Source of the DNA: UBA967 sp044375555
GTDB taxonomy: Bacteria > Verrucomicrobiota > Verrucomicrobiia > Chthoniobacterales > Terrimicrobiaceae
Assembly (NCBI GenBank): GCA_044375555.1
Contig: JBILML010000006.1
Span: 1-64,000, forward strand
Direction: 5' to 3'
Length of the DNA: 64,000 bases
The notes under the pieces were generated by a model that saw nothing but the letters and a program-made list of their open reading frames with translations, did not search any database and was not told the origin of the DNA. The first letter of the stretch is position 1. Every line of letters begins with the position of its first letter. A program made the position numbers and the translations under genes. This document shows, one piece after another, positions 47,431 through 55,237 of this stretch.

Positions 47431-49737
47431 TCAGGCTTTCTTGAGAGCCTCGGTCTCGAGCACTTCGCGGCGGACGCTCTTTCCACGAATCCGCGAGGCC
47501 CAGAGAACCACCGGGGCGGCGACGAAGATCGAGGAGTAGGTGCCGATCGCGATGCCCATGAGAATCGCAAATGAGAAGTCGCGAAGCACCGCGCCACCGA
47601 AGAAATACAACGCCCCCACGGAGAGAAGCGTGGTTCCTCCAGTGAGGATCGTGCGGCTCAGTGTTTCATTGATGCTCGCGTTCATGAGCGACTGAATGCT
47701 TCCCCGCTCGCCGTGCTTGAGGCCTTCGCGGATGCGGTCAAAGACCACGATCGTGTCGTTGATGGAATAGCCGGCAATCGTGAGAATCGCGCCGACCATG
47801 ACGAGGGAAAGTTCGCCACCGATCAGGGAGAAAATGCCCAGTGTGATGACGACATCGTGAATGAGCGCCACGACCGCGCCTATGGCGAAGGAAAATTCAA
47901 AGCGAAGCGTGACATAGAAAAGAATGCCGAGCATGCCGAGGCCGAGGGCCAGCATCGCGCTTTTGGCGAATTCCTTTCCGATTTGTGGGCCGACCGTGTC
48001 TTGGCCAATGACCGAGATTCCCTTGTCGGGATAGGCGGTTTGGAGTTCCTGCACGAGAGCGGGCGAGGAGCCTTGCGGGCCACGCAGGGTGAGGAGTTCG
48101 CGGGTTCCCTCGCGCTCGTATTGAATGACCACTCCGGGGTCTTTGATCGCGCTCCGGGCTTCGGCGATCGTGAGCGGTTGAGCGGAGTCGAGGATCACGA
48201 GATCGCCGCCGCGAAAGTCGATGCCGAGGTTTTTCTCTCCGCGAATGGCGAAGACCGCCACGGATCCGATGATCAAAAGAATCGAGAGGCCGGCGGCGAG
48301 GTGGCGCTTGCCGAGGAAGTCGAATTTTTTCGAAGGAACGAGATTCAGCATCGAAACCTTGGTGAGGCCGAATTTATCGACAAGCCAGCGGAAGGCGGTG
48401 CGGGTGAAAAGCAGCGCCGAGAACATCGAGGCAATGATGCCGACAATCAGCGTCACGGCGAAACCCTTCACGGATCCGGTGGCCTGCCAGAAGAGAATGA
48501 GCGCCGTGATGAGCGTGGTGATATTCGCATCAAAAATAGCGCTGAAGGCCTTGTCGTAGGCCCCAGTAAGCGCGGCGGTGAGGGATTTTCCGGCTTGGAG
48601 CTCCTCACGGAGGCGCTCGTAGATGAGCACATTCGCGTCCACCGCCATGCCAATCGTCAGGATGATGCCGGCGATGCCGGGGAGGGTCAGCGTGAAGTTG
48701 AACATCGCCATCGACCCAAAGAGCAAAACCATGTTCAGCAAAAGCCCGACCACGGCCACAAGGCCGACGAAGCGGTAGTAAAGCATGGTAAAGATCATCA
48801 CCAGCACGAGACCGGAGATGCCGGCCAGCACGCCGCTCTTGATCGAGTCGGCTCCGAGCGTGGGCGACACGCTGCGGGTTTCTTCGATTAGAACGGGCAC
48901 GCGGAGGGGATTTTCAAGGGCGCTTGAGAGGTCGCGGGCTTCCTTGTCATCGAAATTCCCGGTGATCTGTGCGCGGCCGCCGTAGTAGTCGCTTTGGAGC
49001 ACGGGTGCCGAGATGACCTCCCCGTCGAGAATGATGGCCATCTGGCGGCCTTTGTTTTGGCGGGCCACCTCGTCGAAAATCGCGGCGCCCTCGGAATCGA
49101 GTTCGAGTGAGACTCCGTAGCCCTGTTGATCGAAATAAGCGAAGGCGCGTGTGACCGACTCGCCGGTGAGGGCTGGGCGGCGCTTCACGAGAATGTCCAC
49201 GGTCTCGGTTTTATTTTCTCCGGCCGTCATCGGCATGATGACCAGCGAGGGATCCATGATTTCCTCGCCGTTTTTGATGCGGTCGAGGCGGGCGGAGCCT
49301 CCGTCATCCACGATGGAAAACTCGAGTTTCGCCACGCGTTGGAGCTGGCTCTTGGCATCCTCGGTCTGCTTCGTGTCGAGGCCTGCGATCTGCACCAAAA
49401 TCCGATCACGCCCTTGCGGGGTGATGACAGGTTCGCTGACTCCGTATTGATCCACGCGCTTGCGGATGACTTCCACGGCCTGCTCCAGGAGGTCTGGCGT
49501 GATGCCATTTTCTGTCGGAGGCACCAATCGGATCAGGAACGAAGTGCCGCCCTGCAAATCCAAACCCAGGCGGATTTTTTTGTCTGGAGGAACGATTTGC
49601 TCAATGCAAAACGCGGCGAGCAACACCGTGAGCACCAGGCCGAGCCAGCGTTTCCGCGCCGGGAGGTCGCTGGCAAAATACCAGCCGAAGAGGACGAGCA
49701 AAAGCAGGCCGAAAGCAAAAGTCAGCGCGGGTGACAT
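47431..49737 (-). CDS. secDF: Fused protein translocase subunit SecDF
   Basis: A 768-residue protein with SecD and SecF on one chain. The SecD part has IRLGLDLQGGTSFLI, a large periplasmic domain, and RND-like membrane helices (AVDANVLIYERLREEL). The SecF half starts near residue 455, with GIDFRGGDLVIL and YSINDTIVVFDRIRE. About 12 membrane helices are expected. SecDF uses proton-motive force to pull exported proteins through SecYEG. It lies 41 bases after yajC, behind a terminator. It ends 11 bases after the PP2C gene (convergent). Confidence 0.96.
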   Translation of the reverse strand: MSPALTFAFGLLLLVLFGWYFASDLPARKRWLGLVLTVLLAAFCIEQIVPPDKKIRLGLDLQGGTSFLIRLVPPTENGITPDLLEQAVEVIRKRVDQYGVSEPVITPQGRDRILVQIAGLDTKQTEDAKSQLQRVAKLEFSIVDDGGSARLDRIKNGEEIMDPSLVIMPMTAGENKTETVDILVKRRPALTGESVTRAFAYFDQQGYGVSLELDSEGAAIFDEVARQNKGRQMAIILDGEVISAPVLQSDYYGGRAQITGNFDDKEARDLSSALENPLRVPVLIEETRSVSPTLGADSIKSGVLAGISGLVLVMIFTMLYYRFVGLVAVVGLLLNMVLLFGSMAMFNFTLTLPGIAGIILTIGMAVDANVLIYERLREELQAGKSLTAALTGAYDKAFSAIFDANITTLITALILFWQATGSVKGFAVTLIVGIIASMFSALLFTRTAFRWLVDKFGLTKVSMLNLVPSKKFDFLGKRHLAAGLSILLIIGSVAVFAIRGEKNLGIDFRGGDLVILDSAQPLTIAEARSAIKDPGVVIQYEREGTRELLTLRGPQGSSPALVQELQTAYPDKGISVIGQDTVGPQIGKEFAKSAMLALGLGMLGILFYVTLRFEFSFAIGAVVALIHDVVITLGIFSLIGGELSLVMVGAILTIAGYSINDTIVVFDRIREGLKHGERGSIQSLMNASINETLSRTILTGGTTLLSVGALYFFGGAVLRDFSFAILMGIAIGTYSSIFVAAPVVLWASRIRGKSVRREVLETEALKKA

Positions 49738-49756
49738 GGTGGGATTGGGTTGATCT

Positions 49757-49786
49757 TAAAAAAAAGCCAGGCCTGAAATCAGGCGG
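49757..49786 (-). terminator. Terminator or attenuator between yajC and secDF
   Basis: On the minus strand GCCTGATTTCAGGC, overlapping the yajC stop codon, forms a 5-bp stem and is followed by CTGGCTTTTTTTTAAG. The T-run makes this a good intrinsic terminator candidate. It would let yajC be made at higher levels than secDF. Confidence 0.7.
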
Positions 49787-50120
49787 CGTTTTCGCTGGAG
49801 GATGCCTCGATCGTGACGATGGCCGCACGGTCGAACTCGACCTTCACATTGTCGGCGATTTTCACGATGACGGTCTTGTCCTTCACATTCGAGATCACGC
49901 CATGGATACCGGCATTGGTCACCACCGAGTCGCCGGTTTTCAGCGCCGAGACGAGCTTGGCGTGGTCCTTGGCTTTCCTCTGTTGAGGACGAATGAGGAG
50001 GAAGTAGAAGATGATGAAGATGAAAATCAACGGCATCATCGACATGAAGATGTTCGGTTGCTGTGGAGCGCCGGCGGGAGCGGCGGCTTGGGCTAAAAGA
50101 AGGAGATTGGCTGTGTTCAT
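49779..50120 (-). CDS. yajC: Preprotein translocase accessory subunit YajC
   Basis: A 113-residue protein with one membrane helix (~25-46, IFMSMMPLIFIFIIFYFLL), the family signature RPQQRKAKDHAKLVSAL, and a small cytoplasmic domain (GDSVVTNAGIHGVI). It associates with SecDF. It heads the yajC-secDF group and is divergent from the secreted protein gene at 50219. Confidence 0.93.
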   Translation of the reverse strand: MNTANLLLLAQAAAPAGAPQQPNIFMSMMPLIFIFIIFYFLLIRPQQRKAKDHAKLVSALKTGDSVVTNAGIHGVISNVKDKTVIVKIADNVKVEFDRAAIVTIEASSSENAA

Positions 50121-50218
50121 AAATGAGCCGTGGAGACTATCGGCGGCGAACCTCTTGGCAAGACCGATCGCCGCGCTTTCGGCTTGCCCTTCGGCCCATC
50201 GTGTCGATTGATGGCGGC

Positions 50219-50917
50219 ATGAAATTTTGGCTGGTTGCGGTTTTTCTCTTGGGGTTTTCAGTCGTCCGCGCAGAGGTCGAGCGGGAATACATTTTGCTCA
50301 GCGGCGGGCCGTCGCTGGAGGAGTGGGAGAAATACAAAGCCGAGCCGCACGATCGCTGGTGGGGGAATTTCATCCGGTCGGCCCGCGTGCGCATTCAGGA
50401 AATCCAAAAGAAAACCCCCGGCGCCAAGATCACTTGGCTCGTCCACCGCCCCAGCTACCAGCGCCGGGCCGTGCGCCAGGATAAGAACGACATCATTGGA
50501 AACATCGTCTCGGTGCGCGATAAATACGGGGTTGATTTAATCTGGTTCGATCAAGGTCAGGAGGTCATCGACTACCTCAACCAGGGAAAACCCCGCGACC
50601 GCGTGAAGATCGCCAATTTCGAATTCTACGGCCACTCGAACCGTGCTTGTTTCATGTTCGACTACAGCAATGAGATCGATAGCGGCTCGAAAAGCTGGCT
50701 CCACGAAAACGAACTTTCCCGCATCCATCGTGGCCTTTTCACCCGCGACGCCTTCATCAAAAGCTGGGGCTGCCACTCCGGCGAGAGCATGACCAAAAAA
50801 TGGCGCCGCGCCACCGGCAAGAAGATGATCGGAGCGATCGGCAAGACGGATTACGCCAACGGCCACCTCCGCAACTGGGTCCCAGGCCTCTCCCAAGGCA
50901 GTCGCTGGGGCGGGTAG
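50219..50917 (+). CDS. Secreted protein with clan CD-like His/Cys pair
   Basis: A 232-residue protein from the ATG at 50219, whose signal peptide (FWLVAVFLLGFSVVRA) is clear. In the mature part, a hydrophobic strand ends in FEFYGHSNR (a candidate catalytic His) and, about 50 residues later, a strand ends in SWGCHSGESM (a candidate Cys). This spacing and context resemble clan CD peptidases such as caspase, gingipain and CHAT proteins. The rest is not recognised. It might be a peptidase, a transpeptidase, or an inactive relative. No neighbour explains it. Confidence 0.6.
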   Translation: MKFWLVAVFLLGFSVVRAEVEREYILLSGGPSLEEWEKYKAEPHDRWWGNFIRSARVRIQEIQKKTPGAKITWLVHRPSYQRRAVRQDKNDIIGNIVSVRDKYGVDLIWFDQGQEVIDYLNQGKPRDRVKIANFEFYGHSNRACFMFDYSNEIDSGSKSWLHENELSRIHRGLFTRDAFIKSWGCHSGESMTKKWRRATGKKMIGAIGKTDYANGHLRNWVPGLSQGSRWGG

Positions 50918-50934
50918 GGTAGGCTCGAATCCCA

Positions 50935-51153
50935 GCGAATCGAAAAACAAGGTAGGGGCGGCTCGCCGAGCGGACCCAAGCCTCAGGCGCGAATGCGCCG
51001 TCTCCCCGAACCCAAATCCCCCCGCCAAGACCCTAAGCCGCAAAGAGGGTAGGAAAGGGCGTCCCGGCTATGTAAACACAGGTGCTCTCACGGAGGCACA
51101 GGGACACGAAGGGGTGCATTGTAGCAACGGCAGTCCTCTGCCGTTTTGGGAGC
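50935..51153 (+). repeat. Composite repeat, left copy
   Basis: This element matches 55638-55848 on the other strand in the same module order. The first module has GGGGCGGCTCGCCGAGCGG, CCCAAG and the hairpin GGCGCGAATGCGCC. The middle has AAGCCGCAAAGAGGG and CTCTCACGGAGGCACAG. The last has the perfect hairpin AACGGCAG/CTGCCGTT with loop TCCT (51125-51144) and GGGAGC. It encodes nothing visible. It may be a MITE-like or REP-like non-autonomous element. Confidence 0.8.
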
Positions 51154-51179
51154 AGGCCCGCGAATGGCACAAATCCTCT

Positions 51180-51248
51180 CGAATCGAAAGGCCCAACGTA
51201 GGGGCGGCTCGCCGAGCGGCCCCAAACTTCAGGCGCGAACGCGCCGTC
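51180..51248 (+). repeat. Extra partial copy of the composite repeat's first module
   Basis: Bases 51180-51248 repeat the first module of 50935-51010 in direct orientation (CGAATCGAAA, TAGGGGCGGCTCGCCGAG, GGCGCGAACGCGCC). The hairpin GGCGC/GCGCC is kept, with loop GAAC. Confidence 0.8.
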
Positions 51249-51430
51249 TTATCAGCAAATCCTCCCGCAGAGCCGCCGGGACGCAGGGGAGGGAGTTATT
51301 GAAACACCCAGAATTTTGGCAAACTGAGCGGCATCCACTCATAAGGCTTTCCTGAAAATAGGATAATACGCGGGACTCCAAAATTTCTCGGCGAATTGAC
51401 TGCACTCTCCCCGCGAATTGAAAAGGCGTG

Positions 51431-52297
51431 TCATGGCTTTGGCTTCTTGAGTGCCTTTTTTGCCTTGGATTCCAGCTTTTTGATGCTCCCCACTGTGGGC
51501 AGTCCCTCTGGCATCGTGCCGCCGAGTTCCTTGATGGTTTGGCGCACCTTGGCACCGACTTCGCGGTGGGCTTTGTTGGCATTGGCTTTGCCTGTGATCT
51601 TTTCGCGGCGGAGTTTTTCCTCGGCTTGGGTGGCGCGAAAGAGATTGGCGGCCAGTTCGGTGCTGCCCATGTGATCGAGGATTTGCTCGCCCTTTTTCAG
51701 CCCCTTTCGGGAGTGAATGTCCTGCGCGCCCAGGCCACCGTAGAGGCCGATGTAGCCGTGATTTTGGAAAATGGCGTAGTCACGCGGTTCGATGACTCCT
51801 GCATCTTTCGCAGCATCGGCAAGCTGGCTGTTGTGGTTTCGCAACTCCGAGCGGATGGCGAGGCGGCGTTGATCTTCCATCTCCTCATCGCTCAACTCCT
51901 GCCGACGCGTCTGGATGGCAAAATAGGTCTGGCCCTGGGCGACGATTTCTTTCGAGGGATCAGCGTTCTGGATGACGAGGTAGCAGGCATAGCGCGACAT
52001 CATCACGGATTTCGCAGGGCGCTTTGCTCCCTTGCCGACTTCGATCATATCGGTGACCTCAACGAAATGATCCTCTACTCGCTGGCCACTGTTGAAACAG
52101 GCGGTGCGGGCCGATTCGATGACGGATTGGAAATTCCGGTAATCCGCGTAGCCGAGAACCTTGGCGAAGTCCCGGCTGGAGCAGAATTCATTGCCCGCTG
52201 GGTTGGTGCGGCGGATGGATTCAAAGGGTGTGATTTGCCCGCTATTTTGGCGAGGATTGGGCGGGCTATCTTCGCTGCGCTTCGGTTCGTTGCTCAT
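51431..52297 (-). CDS. dinD: DinD-like protein
   Basis: A 288-residue soluble protein like DNA-damage-inducible protein D. The Bro-N-like first domain has EFCSSRDFAKVLGYADYRNF and VMMSRYACYLVIQNADPSK. The C-terminal half holds the DinD signature (YIGLYGGLGAQDIHSRKGL, MGSTELAANLFRATQAE). DinD inhibits RecA-mediated strand exchange in E. coli. These genes are frequent inside type I restriction loci. Its ATG overlaps the stop of rhuM. No LexA box was identified upstream; the first 50 bases of this gene are repeated upstream of rhuM. Confidence 0.9.
   Translation of the reverse strand: MSNEPKRSEDSPPNPRQNSGQITPFESIRRTNPAGNEFCSSRDFAKVLGYADYRNFQSVIESARTACFNSGQRVEDHFVEVTDMIEVGKGAKRPAKSVMMSRYACYLVIQNADPSKEIVAQGQTYFAIQTRRQELSDEEMEDQRRLAIRSELRNHNSQLADAAKDAGVIEPRDYAIFQNHGYIGLYGGLGAQDIHSRKGLKKGEQILDHMGSTELAANLFRATQAEEKLRREKITGKANANKAHREVGAKVRQTIKELGGTMPEGLPTVGSIKKLESKAKKALKKPKP
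52248..52297 (-). repeat. 50-bp direct repeat, copy 1 (start of dinD)
   Basis: The first 50 bases of dinD (encoding MSNEPKRSEDSPPNPRQ) recur at 53302-53351 with one mismatch. The two copies bound the rhuM gene. Confidence 0.9.
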
Positions 52298-53274
52298 AAC
52301 TCTGGCGGCGGCGGTGGGAGTTGCTGAATGGCTCGATCAAAGTCGGACTCCAGCGTGTGATCTTCCACACGGTGATATTCCGTAAATTCTCTCTCCGCAT
52401 GCTCCTTGGCTAGCTCGGCGGAGACCTTGCCTGCGTTTGTCAATACCTCGCGGTCATTTAGCCTGAGAAAGCCTTCCAGCTTCGTGATCCAGTCCTGCAT
52501 GGTCATCGGGATGCGGCGCTCCGCCTGGGATTGGGCAAAGATGAGATATTGCTCCACGAGATTGCCGAGGGCGCGGAGTTCCGGCTCGCTCAGGTAGTTT
52601 TTGGCAATGCTGACATCGGCTCTGCGGATGCGGACACCTTCCCAGTTCGTCAGGCCCATGTTCGGCTGGGTGCGGTCAGCACGGGAGGTGATGACCTCGG
52701 CGGCGGTCTGGCCGTGGATGGCGTAGTGGACTTTGTTTTGGACGGTGGCGAAGAAGGTCTGAGTCAGCGCGGCGTCCTTGTTGTAGTCGATGCTGGTGGC
52801 GTAGATGTCCGTGATCTTCTGGTAAAAGCGCCGCTCGCTGGTGCGGATGTCCTGAATGCGGCGGCTCAGTTCCTCAAAGTAGTCGTTACCCGCCTGCGGA
52901 TTTTTCAGCCGTTCATCATCCAGCACGAAGCCCTTGACGATGTATTCCTTCAGCTTGTCCGCCGCCCACTGGCGGAAGCGCACCGCCATGGGGCTGCGCA
53001 CCCGGAAACCGAGCGCCAGCACCATGTCCAGGTTGTAGTGAGCGACCTCATACTGCTTGCCATCGGCCGCAGTTGTTCGGAAAAGCCGAACAACTGAAAC
53101 CTCCTCCAACTCTCCGTCCTCGAAGATGTGTTTGATGTGCTCGCTTATGGTCCCCTTGGCTTTGCCAAACAGCTCCGTGAGCTGCTTCTGGCTGAGCCAG
53201 ACGGTCTGCCCCTCCAGCCGCACATCCAGCTTGGTGCGACCGTCTTCGCTTTGGTAGAGGATGACTTGGCTCAT
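52294..53274 (-). CDS. RhuM-family protein
   Basis: A 326-residue RhuM protein. The N-terminal part has LDVRLEGQTVWLSQKQLTEL with a DNA-binding-like helix (GKAKGTISEHIKHIF), then HYNLDMVLALGFRVRSPMA. The C-terminal half is helical (RRIQDIRTSERRFYQKI, HYAIHGQTAAEVI). RhuM genes are common in pathogenicity islands and type I restriction-modification loci, and their role is unknown. It lies between 50-bp direct repeats, so it may be a cassette inserted into the dinD upstream region. It overlaps dinD by four bases. Confidence 0.9.
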   Translation of the reverse strand: MSQVILYQSEDGRTKLDVRLEGQTVWLSQKQLTELFGKAKGTISEHIKHIFEDGELEEVSVVRLFRTTAADGKQYEVAHYNLDMVLALGFRVRSPMAVRFRQWAADKLKEYIVKGFVLDDERLKNPQAGNDYFEELSRRIQDIRTSERRFYQKITDIYATSIDYNKDAALTQTFFATVQNKVHYAIHGQTAAEVITSRADRTQPNMGLTNWEGVRIRRADVSIAKNYLSEPELRALGNLVEQYLIFAQSQAERRIPMTMQDWITKLEGFLRLNDREVLTNAGKVSAELAKEHAEREFTEYHRVEDHTLESDFDRAIQQLPPPPPEL

Positions 53275-53351
53275 GCTACACTTTTCCCTCTTGTTTCATG
53301 ATGGCGAGGATGGGGCGGGCTATCTTCGCTGCGCTTCGGTTCGTTGCTCAT
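53271..53351 (-). CDS. Mini-ORF from duplicated dinD start
   Basis: An ATG at 53351 opens a 26-codon frame that begins with the same residues as DinD (MSNEPKRSEDSPP) and then diverges (HPRHHETRGKSVA). Its stop overlaps the RhuM start codon (ATGA). It may be a translated leader that couples rhuM to hsdS, or simply the scar of an insertion. Confidence 0.35.
   Translation of the reverse strand: MSNEPKRSEDSPPHPRHHETRGKSVA
53302..53351 (-). repeat. 50-bp direct repeat, copy 2 (upstream of rhuM)
   Basis: This is the second copy of the 50-base sequence, in the 95-base gap between hsdS and rhuM. Recombination between the two would remove rhuM and place dinD directly behind hsdS with an intact start. 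Confidence 0.9.
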
Positions 53352-53369
53352 GGTTCCAAGTATCGAAAT

Positions 53370-54053
53370 TCAGCGTTCGTTAGTCCCCACCGTCACCTGC
53401 CCGTTCATCAGCATCGGCAGCAGCCACTCGCGGAGTTGGGTGAGTTCTTGGTTATGTTGGTTGTTTGCGCCGCCAAGTTTCCAAAGAGGAAGAACAAAAG
53501 CGTTAAAGTCTTTTAGTAGCGCATCCGGTGGGAGGGGTAGCTGGAACTCCTTCATCCTGCTCCAATCTGCTCTTGGCATCTGAGCGCCGCCCCATTGCTT
53601 TGAGGTGGATTCGACAAATTGGTCCGAGAAGACGACGGAGCCCAGCAGTGCCTCAAACTTTAGGTGTCTCGGACGCAGGACGAGAAGCTCTGAGGTGCAG
53701 ATCCCTTCCATCTCGACTCTAACGACTTTATGAAAATAGGGCCTTAGTTTACCGAAGAGAACATCCCCTTTGATAAAGCGGCTTTTCAGACTTTTCACGG
53801 ATGCGGCTGACTCCCATGCATCAAGGAAAAATTGACGCCTTGGAACATGCTCCAGGCCCACATAAGGAGTATCGGGATCAACATTGGCTGGGTCCACCGA
53901 ATCACGAGCACTCTGGCAAATGTCGTTTAGGGCGCCTACCGTCCACCCCTCGGGGATGTCGCGTTTGAGGGTTTCGTTGTAGATCATCTTGCCGCCGGAG
54001 GCGCGGTAGGGGTGGCCGGTGAGGTGGGGCTTGCCCAGCAGGGCACAGTTCAT
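53370..54053 (-). CDS. Half-length type I restriction specificity subunit (HsdS, one TRD)
   Basis: A 227-residue protein whose sequence starts in the middle of a normal HsdS. The segment PYRASGGKMIYNETLKRDIP is the usual link between the first and second target-recognition domains. A single TRD (IPEGWTVGALNDICQ, VLFGKLRPYF) and the final conserved coil (LREWLLPMLMNGQVTV) follow. The first TRD is missing, and the 12 leading residues have no similarity. The start overlaps the DUF1016 stop (ATGA). Half-HsdS proteins can dimerise to recognise a palindromic target, but hsdM and hsdR are not here. It may be a fragment. Confidence 0.85.
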   Translation of the reverse strand: MNCALLGKPHLTGHPYRASGGKMIYNETLKRDIPEGWTVGALNDICQSARDSVDPANVDPDTPYVGLEHVPRRQFFLDAWESAASVKSLKSRFIKGDVLFGKLRPYFHKVVRVEMEGICTSELLVLRPRHLKFEALLGSVVFSDQFVESTSKQWGGAQMPRADWSRMKEFQLPLPPDALLKDFNAFVLPLWKLGGANNQHNQELTQLREWLLPMLMNGQVTVGTNER

Positions 54054-55237
54054 GGATTTTCGATCTCCGAGCGGATAATTTCGGCGAGTTGTTTTTGGGT
54101 GGGGAGTTTGCCTTTGAACTCTCCGGGGAGTTTGGATTGGAGCATGTAGGTGGCGACTCCAATGGGGTTCGCTTTGCTGCGAAGGGCGTATTCGACTTCG
54201 ATGTCGTCTTTTTCCGCGCAGAGGATGATGCCGATGGCGGGTTGGTCTTCCGGGCCGCGTTCCTTTTCATTCAGGATGTTCAGGTAGAAATCCATCTTGC
54301 CGGCGAATTCGGGCTCGAAGGGGCCAACCTTGAGGTCGAAGGCGATGAGGGCTTTGAGGAATCGGTGATAAAATAGTAAGTCGATGAAGTATTCCTTTTT
54401 GCCCGCTACGATCCGGTATTGGCGGCCGACAAAGCAAAAGCCGTAGCCGAGTTCGAGGAGAAATGCCTGGAGCCGGGAGATCAGCCGATCTTCGAGTTCG
54501 CGTTCCCGGACGGCTTGTCGGATGCCAAGAAACTCCAGGCTGTAGGAGCTTTTGATCATCTCGTCGGCCTGCTCGGCGAGATGCTCTGGCAGAGCGAGGC
54601 TGAAATTATGGGACTTCTTGTCGGTAACGGATCTCTCGTAGGCGCCGGCCTTGATTTGGTTGAGCAGAACATTTCGCGACCAGCCGAATCGGGCTGTGGC
54701 GCGAAGATACCAGAGGCGGGCGGCGGGGTCGGTTGGTTTGTTGATGATCAGCAAGTTCTGGCCCCAGGGGATTTCTGCGACAAGCTGCTGCAGAATTTGA
54801 ACCTGGGTATGGCATGGGACGGAACCTCGATGTTTGCCCGGACTTTCTGCAGCAGGCTGTCGCAGATTTCGATCCCCCTTGGAAAGCGCCAATTTTCTTA
54901 CAACTTGTGAGAGAAAGTCGGCATCGGTGTAGGAAAGATAAAAACGACGCATGTCCCAGACATTCCGTGCCGAAAACCCCTTGACTCCGGGGAAGGCGCG
55001 ACGCAAGTCGGCCGCCACAAACTCCACGACCGACTCCCCCCATCCGAGGTTTTGCTGCTTCTCCACAATCCCTCGGCCAATATCCCAATAGAGCAGGATG
55101 AGTTCGTAGTTAACCGAGCGGGCGGCGGAAATCCGAGCACTGAGAACGCGAGCTTTCAAAGTGGCGATAAATTCGCAGTAGTCGGGCGAGGCGAGGACCT
55201 CGCGTGCGGATTCCGTGATTTTCTTGGACTTACTCAT
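54050..55237 (-). CDS. DUF1016 (YhcG-like) PDDEXK-family nuclease
   Basis: A 395-residue protein from the ATG at 55237. The N-terminal DUF1016 part reads SVNYELILLYWDIGRGIVEKQ and GFSARNVWDMRRFY. The C-terminal nuclease-like domain has VGRQYRIVAGKKEYFIDLLF, then LIAFDLKVGPFEPEF, which fits a D...(D/E)xK arrangement. YhcG-like proteins are common accessory genes of type I restriction systems. It is the first gene of the minus-strand island, so its promoter should be in 55238-55450. Confidence 0.88.
   Translation of the reverse strand: MSKSKKITESAREVLASPDYCEFIATLKARVLSARISAARSVNYELILLYWDIGRGIVEKQQNLGWGESVVEFVAADLRRAFPGVKGFSARNVWDMRRFYLSYTDADFLSQVVRKLALSKGDRNLRQPAAESPGKHRGSVPCHTQVQILQQLVAEIPWGQNLLIINKPTDPAARLWYLRATARFGWSRNVLLNQIKAGAYERSVTDKKSHNFSLALPEHLAEQADEMIKSSYSLEFLGIRQAVRERELEDRLISRLQAFLLELGYGFCFVGRQYRIVAGKKEYFIDLLFYHRFLKALIAFDLKVGPFEPEFAGKMDFYLNILNEKERGPEDQPAIGIILCAEKDDIEVEYALRSKANPIGVATYMLQSKLPGEFKGKLPTQKQLAEIIRSEIENP

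Larger units (their letters stand above)
50918..51430. other. Repeat-filled gap at the left side of the accessory island
   Basis: No gene is supported in these 513 bases. They contain the left copy of a composite repeat (50935-51153), a further direct copy of its first module (51180-51248), and near 51270-51292 a motif of the type GCAGAGCCGCCGGGACGCAG seen in many environmental genomes. Open frames across it are repeat-derived. Confidence 0.75.

Noticed and set aside
47713..48891. A 392-codon open frame on the + strand
   Set aside because: It is antisense to secDF and reflects codon bias only.
51114..51355. Two short open frames in the gap after the clan CD-like gene
   Set aside because: They consist of repeat sequence and have no independent support.
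50918..51430. Possible CRISPR array because of nearby repeated units
   Set aside because: The repeats are few, of unequal spacing, diverged, and arranged as composite modules, with no regular spacers and no cas genes.
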